Positions 6,751 through 8,927 of a stretch of 8,927 nucleotides of DNA are shown here, piece after piece. The translations under genes and the position numbers were made by a program. Below the pieces are notes generated by a model, which did no database searches, had not been told where the DNA came from, and saw nothing but the letters and a program-made list of their open reading frames with translations. How positions within the stretch are numbered: position 1 is the stretch's first letter; each line of letters begins with the position of its first letter. The DNA comes from an uncultured Flavihumibacter sp. (GTDB lineage: Bacteria > Bacteroidota > Bacteroidia > Chitinophagales > Chitinophagaceae), in the NCBI GenBank assembly GCA_946481605.1, contig CAMLPA010000115.1, positions 1-8,927 of the forward strand. The letters run 5' to 3'.

Positions 6751-7296
6751 ATGAAAAAGACATACCTATTCTGGGTGTTTTTCTTTTGCTCGCTTACGTG
6801 TTTCGCGCAGCCCCCAGCCCTTGTAAGCACACGAACCGGGCAGGTGAAATTCTTCTCCTCCACCCCTGCGGAAGACATTGAAGCCGTAAACAATGAGGTA
6901 AACAGCAAATTGTCAACAAGCAACGGACAAATCGTGTTCTCCGTACTGATTAAAGGATTTCGTTTCAGGAACGCACTCATGCAGGAACACTTTAACGAGA
7001 ACTACCTGGAGAGCGACCAATTCCCCAAAGCTGATTTTAAAGGCAATATTTCCAATTTTAACCAGCTTGATCTTTCCAAAAACGGTGCGCAGAAAGTTTC
7101 CGTATCCGGTACAATAACGATTCATGGCGTTAGTCAACCCATTACCGCGGAAGGCAACATTGAAGTAAAGGAGGGGAAAATAACCGCGACCAGTACGTTC
7201 GATCTCACACTCAAAGACTTTAACATCAAAGGCATGGCCATCGGCAACCAGGTGGCCAAAAAAGTAAAGGTTTCCCTGCTTTGCAGGTACCAGTAA
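6751..7296 (+). CDS. YceI family periplasmic protein
   Basis: This 181-residue protein is assigned from the ATG at 6751, because only that start gives a clean signal peptide (MKKTYLFW..., cleavage after CFA at about residue 19). An upstream in-frame ATG at 6703 would add 16 residues overlapping the previous gene. YceI proteins form a lipocalin-like beta-barrel that binds long isoprenoids such as quinones or polyprenols in the periplasm. Typical features are FSVLIKGFRFRNALM, the HFNENYLES block (80-88), FPKADFKG and the late GTITIHGVSQPI strand pair. Length is normal. Being next to a cytochrome c lipoprotein, it could carry a quinone-like ligand, but that is inference. Confidence 0.94.
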   Translation: MKKTYLFWVFFFCSLTCFAQPPALVSTRTGQVKFFSSTPAEDIEAVNNEVNSKLSTSNGQIVFSVLIKGFRFRNALMQEHFNENYLESDQFPKADFKGNISNFNQLDLSKNGAQKVSVSGTITIHGVSQPITAEGNIEVKEGKITATSTFDLTLKDFNIKGMAIGNQVAKKVKVSLLCRYQ

Positions 7297-7309
7297 AACA
7301 TCCGTATTT

Positions 7310-8224
7310 ATGCAGAAAAAGGTTTTTATCGCGGGCGCTCTTTTCCTGTTTACCGGCACAGCCGTAAACAGCCAGGACCTGTCGGAATTAATGGAAGCGG
7401 AGAGTGATAGCTTAGCTCAAACCGCCACCAGGTATGCATCCGCTACATTCAAAACTTCCCGCCTCATCAACGGACATTCCATAGAAAACACGGCTCCGGG
7501 CATATTCGATTTCAAAATAAGTCACCGTTTCGGCATGGTGAACGAAGGCCTTTACACACTTTTCGGACTGGACGGGGCCTCTTTCAGAATGGGGGGAGAT
7601 TTCGGAATCACCAATAACCTCACCATCGGGGTGGGCAGAAGTACCCATGAAAAACAATATGACGGCTTTGTAAAGCTGCGGCTCCTCCGCCAGTCGGAAG
7701 GCGCGAAAAATATGCCGGTAACGGCCACGTATGTGGGTACGATGGCCATTCAAACGCTGAAAGACCTTCGCACCACCAACAAACTCCGTTTCAGCGACCG
7801 GCTCTATTATTCCCATCAATTGCTGGTGGCGAGGAAACTCAGTGATAACACGTCCCTTCAACTCATGCCCACCGTTGTGCTGTACAACCGCGTACCACTT
7901 TCTTCCGATCCCACAGCGTTCTATTCCCTGGGTATTGGCGGACGGCAGAAACTGTCGAAAAGGATCAGCGTGAACGGTGAATATTATTACCAGTTCAACA
8001 AACTGGCTGGTACTTACAACTCGCTTGCACTGGGATTTGATATTGAAACGGGAGGGCACGTATTCCAGTTGCATTTCACCAATTCGACCGGTATGACGGA
8101 ACGGAGTTTTATTACAGGCACTACAGGTTCCTGGGGAAAGGGAGATATTCATTTCGGCTTTAACATCGCGCGCGTATTCAGGATCGGGGGTAAAAAAGAT
8201 CAGCGTTCTATCACGAAGGGCTGA
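7310..8224 (+). CDS. DUF5777 family outer-membrane beta-barrel protein
   Basis: This 304-residue protein has a signal peptide (about residues 1-21) followed by many amphipathic beta-strands. The family hallmarks are SHRFG (71-75), FGLD (85-88), GRSTHEKQYDGF (109-120) and KLRLLRQ (122-128). DUF5777 proteins are predicted outer-membrane barrels of unknown substrate. The last strand ends at about FNIARVFRI, and a polar 11-residue tail follows instead of a terminal aromatic residue. That tail is encoded by DNA overlapping the convergent T9SS-domain gene and the putative terminator, so it may be a late extension. The gene lies 13 nt after the YceI gene and is the last of the six-gene run. A role as an outer-membrane port or partner for the cytochrome/YceI pair is possible but unproven. 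Confidence 0.85.
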   Translation: MQKKVFIAGALFLFTGTAVNSQDLSELMEAESDSLAQTATRYASATFKTSRLINGHSIENTAPGIFDFKISHRFGMVNEGLYTLFGLDGASFRMGGDFGITNNLTIGVGRSTHEKQYDGFVKLRLLRQSEGAKNMPVTATYVGTMAIQTLKDLRTTNKLRFSDRLYYSHQLLVARKLSDNTSLQLMPTVVLYNRVPLSSDPTAFYSLGIGGRQKLSKRISVNGEYYYQFNKLAGTYNSLALGFDIETGGHVFQLHFTNSTGMTERSFITGTTGSWGKGDIHFGFNIARVFRIGGKKDQRSITKG

Positions 8225-8234
8225 GCGCTTTTTT
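8192..8234. terminator. probable bidirectional terminator shared by two convergent genes
   Basis: TCAGC (8200-8204) pairs with GCTGA (8220-8224) around a 15-nt loop, flanked by AAAAAAG (8192-8198) and CTTTTTT (8228-8234), which also pair. Read either way, a stem is followed within a few bases by six T residues. The TGA stop of the DUF5777 gene lies in the right arm, and the TGA of the minus-strand T9SS-domain gene lies in the left arm. The central stem is only 5 bp, so the strength is uncertain. Confidence 0.5.
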
Positions 8235-8445
8235 CGCCTCCGTCGGAAAGGCTGAGTTCATAGCACCCTGTTTGAAGACGGGTCACATCAATATTGGAAA
8301 CGTTCGAAGAAAGAATGGTTTGCATCACGGTATTACCGAACAAATCGGTGATCTCCAGGTTCAGTCGTTTACCCGACAGCGCCACAACTACCTTGATGGT
8401 ATTGCGCACGGGATTGGGGAAAAACTGGAACTCGAAATCGTTCAT
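8200..8445 (-). CDS. orphan T9SS type A C-terminal sorting domain (81 aa), possible remnant
   Basis: The ATG at 8445 gives 81 residues that are almost entirely a Por-secretion tail: FFPNPVRNTI at the start, LEITDLFGNTVMQ, a short strand-turn segment, LQTGCYELSL and the ending FVIER. In normal T9SS cargo this domain lies at the C-terminus of a large protein with a signal peptide and directs export across the outer membrane. Here there is no passenger and no signal peptide. An upstream TTG (8478) would add only 11 residues, and that frame meets a TAA shortly above. The domain itself is intact to its last residue. It may be a small independent gene, as stand-alone tails do occur in Bacteroidota genomes, or the surviving 3' end of a deleted cargo gene. 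It overlaps the DUF5777 gene tail-to-tail by 25 nt. Confidence 0.68.
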   Translation of the reverse strand: MNDFEFQFFPNPVRNTIKVVVALSGKRLNLEITDLFGNTVMQTILSSNVSNIDVTRLQTGCYELSLSDGGEKSAQPFVIER

Positions 8446-8596
8446 CCTGCAAATAAAATACAGTAAAACGAGATTCAAAAGTGCTGGAAAAGGGTAATTT
8501 TAAACCTGCAAAAACCCGCAAACCGGTGAAATATAGTACAAGTCTGCACTTCGCCTGATGACTAAATGTTTGAACATCAACTGGTGGGGTTGAATT

Positions 8597-8612
8597 TTTG
8601 ATCTATATCAAA
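8597..8612. promoter_or_regulatory. FNR/CRP-type palindrome
   Basis: TTTGAT-CTAT-ATCAAA is a perfect 6+4+6 palindrome containing the FNR-class consensus TTGAT-N4-ATCAA. It abuts the stop codon of the minus-strand Crp/Fnr regulator (stop at 8613-8615) and lies about 150 nt upstream of the ATG of the orphan T9SS-domain gene. It could be an operator for that small gene bound by the neighbouring regulator. Any 6-bp-arm palindrome is expected about twice in a window this size, but the consensus match is much rarer. Confidence 0.4.
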
Positions 8613-8927
8613 CTATTTCTTAACCGGCTTCATGGCATTGCGGATACGGCTCAACGTTTCCAGGGTCATGCCCAGGAAGGATGCGGTGTATTTCAGTGGG
8701 ATACGGTTGATGATCTCCGGCCTGGTTTCGAGCAGGTGCAGGTACTTTTTCTTCGCATTGGGAATTCTGCAGAGGTAAGCCCGTTCTTCGGCGGCCACAT
8801 AACTGGCTTCGAGGAACTTCCGGCCTAAAATATTCGCTTCATTGAAATGTTCGTACAGGTAATCCAGGTCTTCGTATTCGAACAGGGTAAGTTCACAATC
8901 TTCCAGTGTCTGAAGGTTTTCCAGCGA
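8613..8927 (-). CDS. Crp/Fnr family transcriptional regulator, 5' part cut by window
   Basis: The final 104 residues and the TAG stop are present; the start and the sensor domain lie beyond the right edge. The visible part begins at the end of the cyclic-nucleotide-binding-like domain and the long dimer helix (LFEYEDLDYLYEHF). It continues through KFLEASYVAAEERAYL, and ends in the winged-helix DNA-binding region with KYTASFLGMTLETLSRIR as helix-turn-helix, the common Bacteroidota Crp/Fnr form. The ligand cannot be told: no cysteine cluster or cNMP pocket lies in the visible part. These proteins usually bind short palindromes near promoters, and one such palindrome lies immediately past its stop codon. 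Confidence 0.95.
   Translation of the reverse strand, partial: SLENLQTLEDCELTLFEYEDLDYLYEHFNEANILGRKFLEASYVAAEERAYLCRIPNAKKKYLHLLETRPEIINRIPLKYTASFLGMTLETLSRIRNAMKPVKK

Noticed and set aside
7412..8152. 246-codon minus-strand open frame
   Set aside because: It is antisense to the DUF5777 barrel gene and its translation resembles no protein family.
8446..8478. TTG start extending the T9SS-domain protein by 11 residues
   Set aside because: The extension is short, is not a signal peptide, and an ATG lies right at the domain edge.
8566..8577. Second small dyad ATGTT-TG-AACAT near the FNR-type palindrome
   Set aside because: 5-bp arms around 2 nt are common by chance and it does not match a known operator pattern; not enough to call.

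Overview
The window looks like a chromosomal segment of a Bacteroidota, most plausibly a Chitinophagaceae-type soil or environmental bacterium. The signs are a T9SS type A sorting domain, SprB-like repeats, a GH92 enzyme, a DUF5777 barrel, candidate promoters of the Bacteroidota TTG / TAnnTTTG type, and an ECF sigma factor followed by a membrane-plus-barrel partner. No tRNA, rRNA, CRISPR array, IS element or phage gene was seen.

Left part (1-3450), minus strand. The window opens inside a phospho-sugar mutase gene whose N-terminal 277 codons are present. Upstream of it lies a secreted GH92 alpha-mannosidase that stands alone, with no SusC/SusD pair in view. A strong 12-bp hairpin with a T-run, preceded by a weaker one, separates the two genes, so they are probably transcribed independently.

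Middle part (3553-8224), plus strand. Six closely packed genes have junctions of -8, 19, 9, 4 and 13 nt: ECF sigma factor; a protein with a short cytosolic N-terminus, one inner-membrane helix, a long disordered linker and an outer-membrane barrel; a lipoprotein with two SprB-like repeats and a C-terminal cytochrome c motif; an OB-fold (tRNA_anti-like) membrane protein; a YceI-family protein; and a DUF5777 beta-barrel. The first pair resembles the dual-membrane-spanning anti-sigma (Dma) arrangement described in Bacteroides. The spacing suggests one operon in which envelope-sensing transcription control is tied to a small haem / lipid-binding / barrel module. Its function is not known to me and this is the most interesting part of the window.

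Right part (8192-8927). An 81-residue orphan T9SS sorting domain lies on the minus strand, converging with the DUF5777 gene. The two genes overlap by 25 nt, and both stop codons sit in the arms of one hairpin that looks like a bidirectional terminator. The window ends in the C-terminal 104 residues of a Crp/Fnr-family regulator on the minus strand. A perfect FNR-type palindrome abuts its stop codon.
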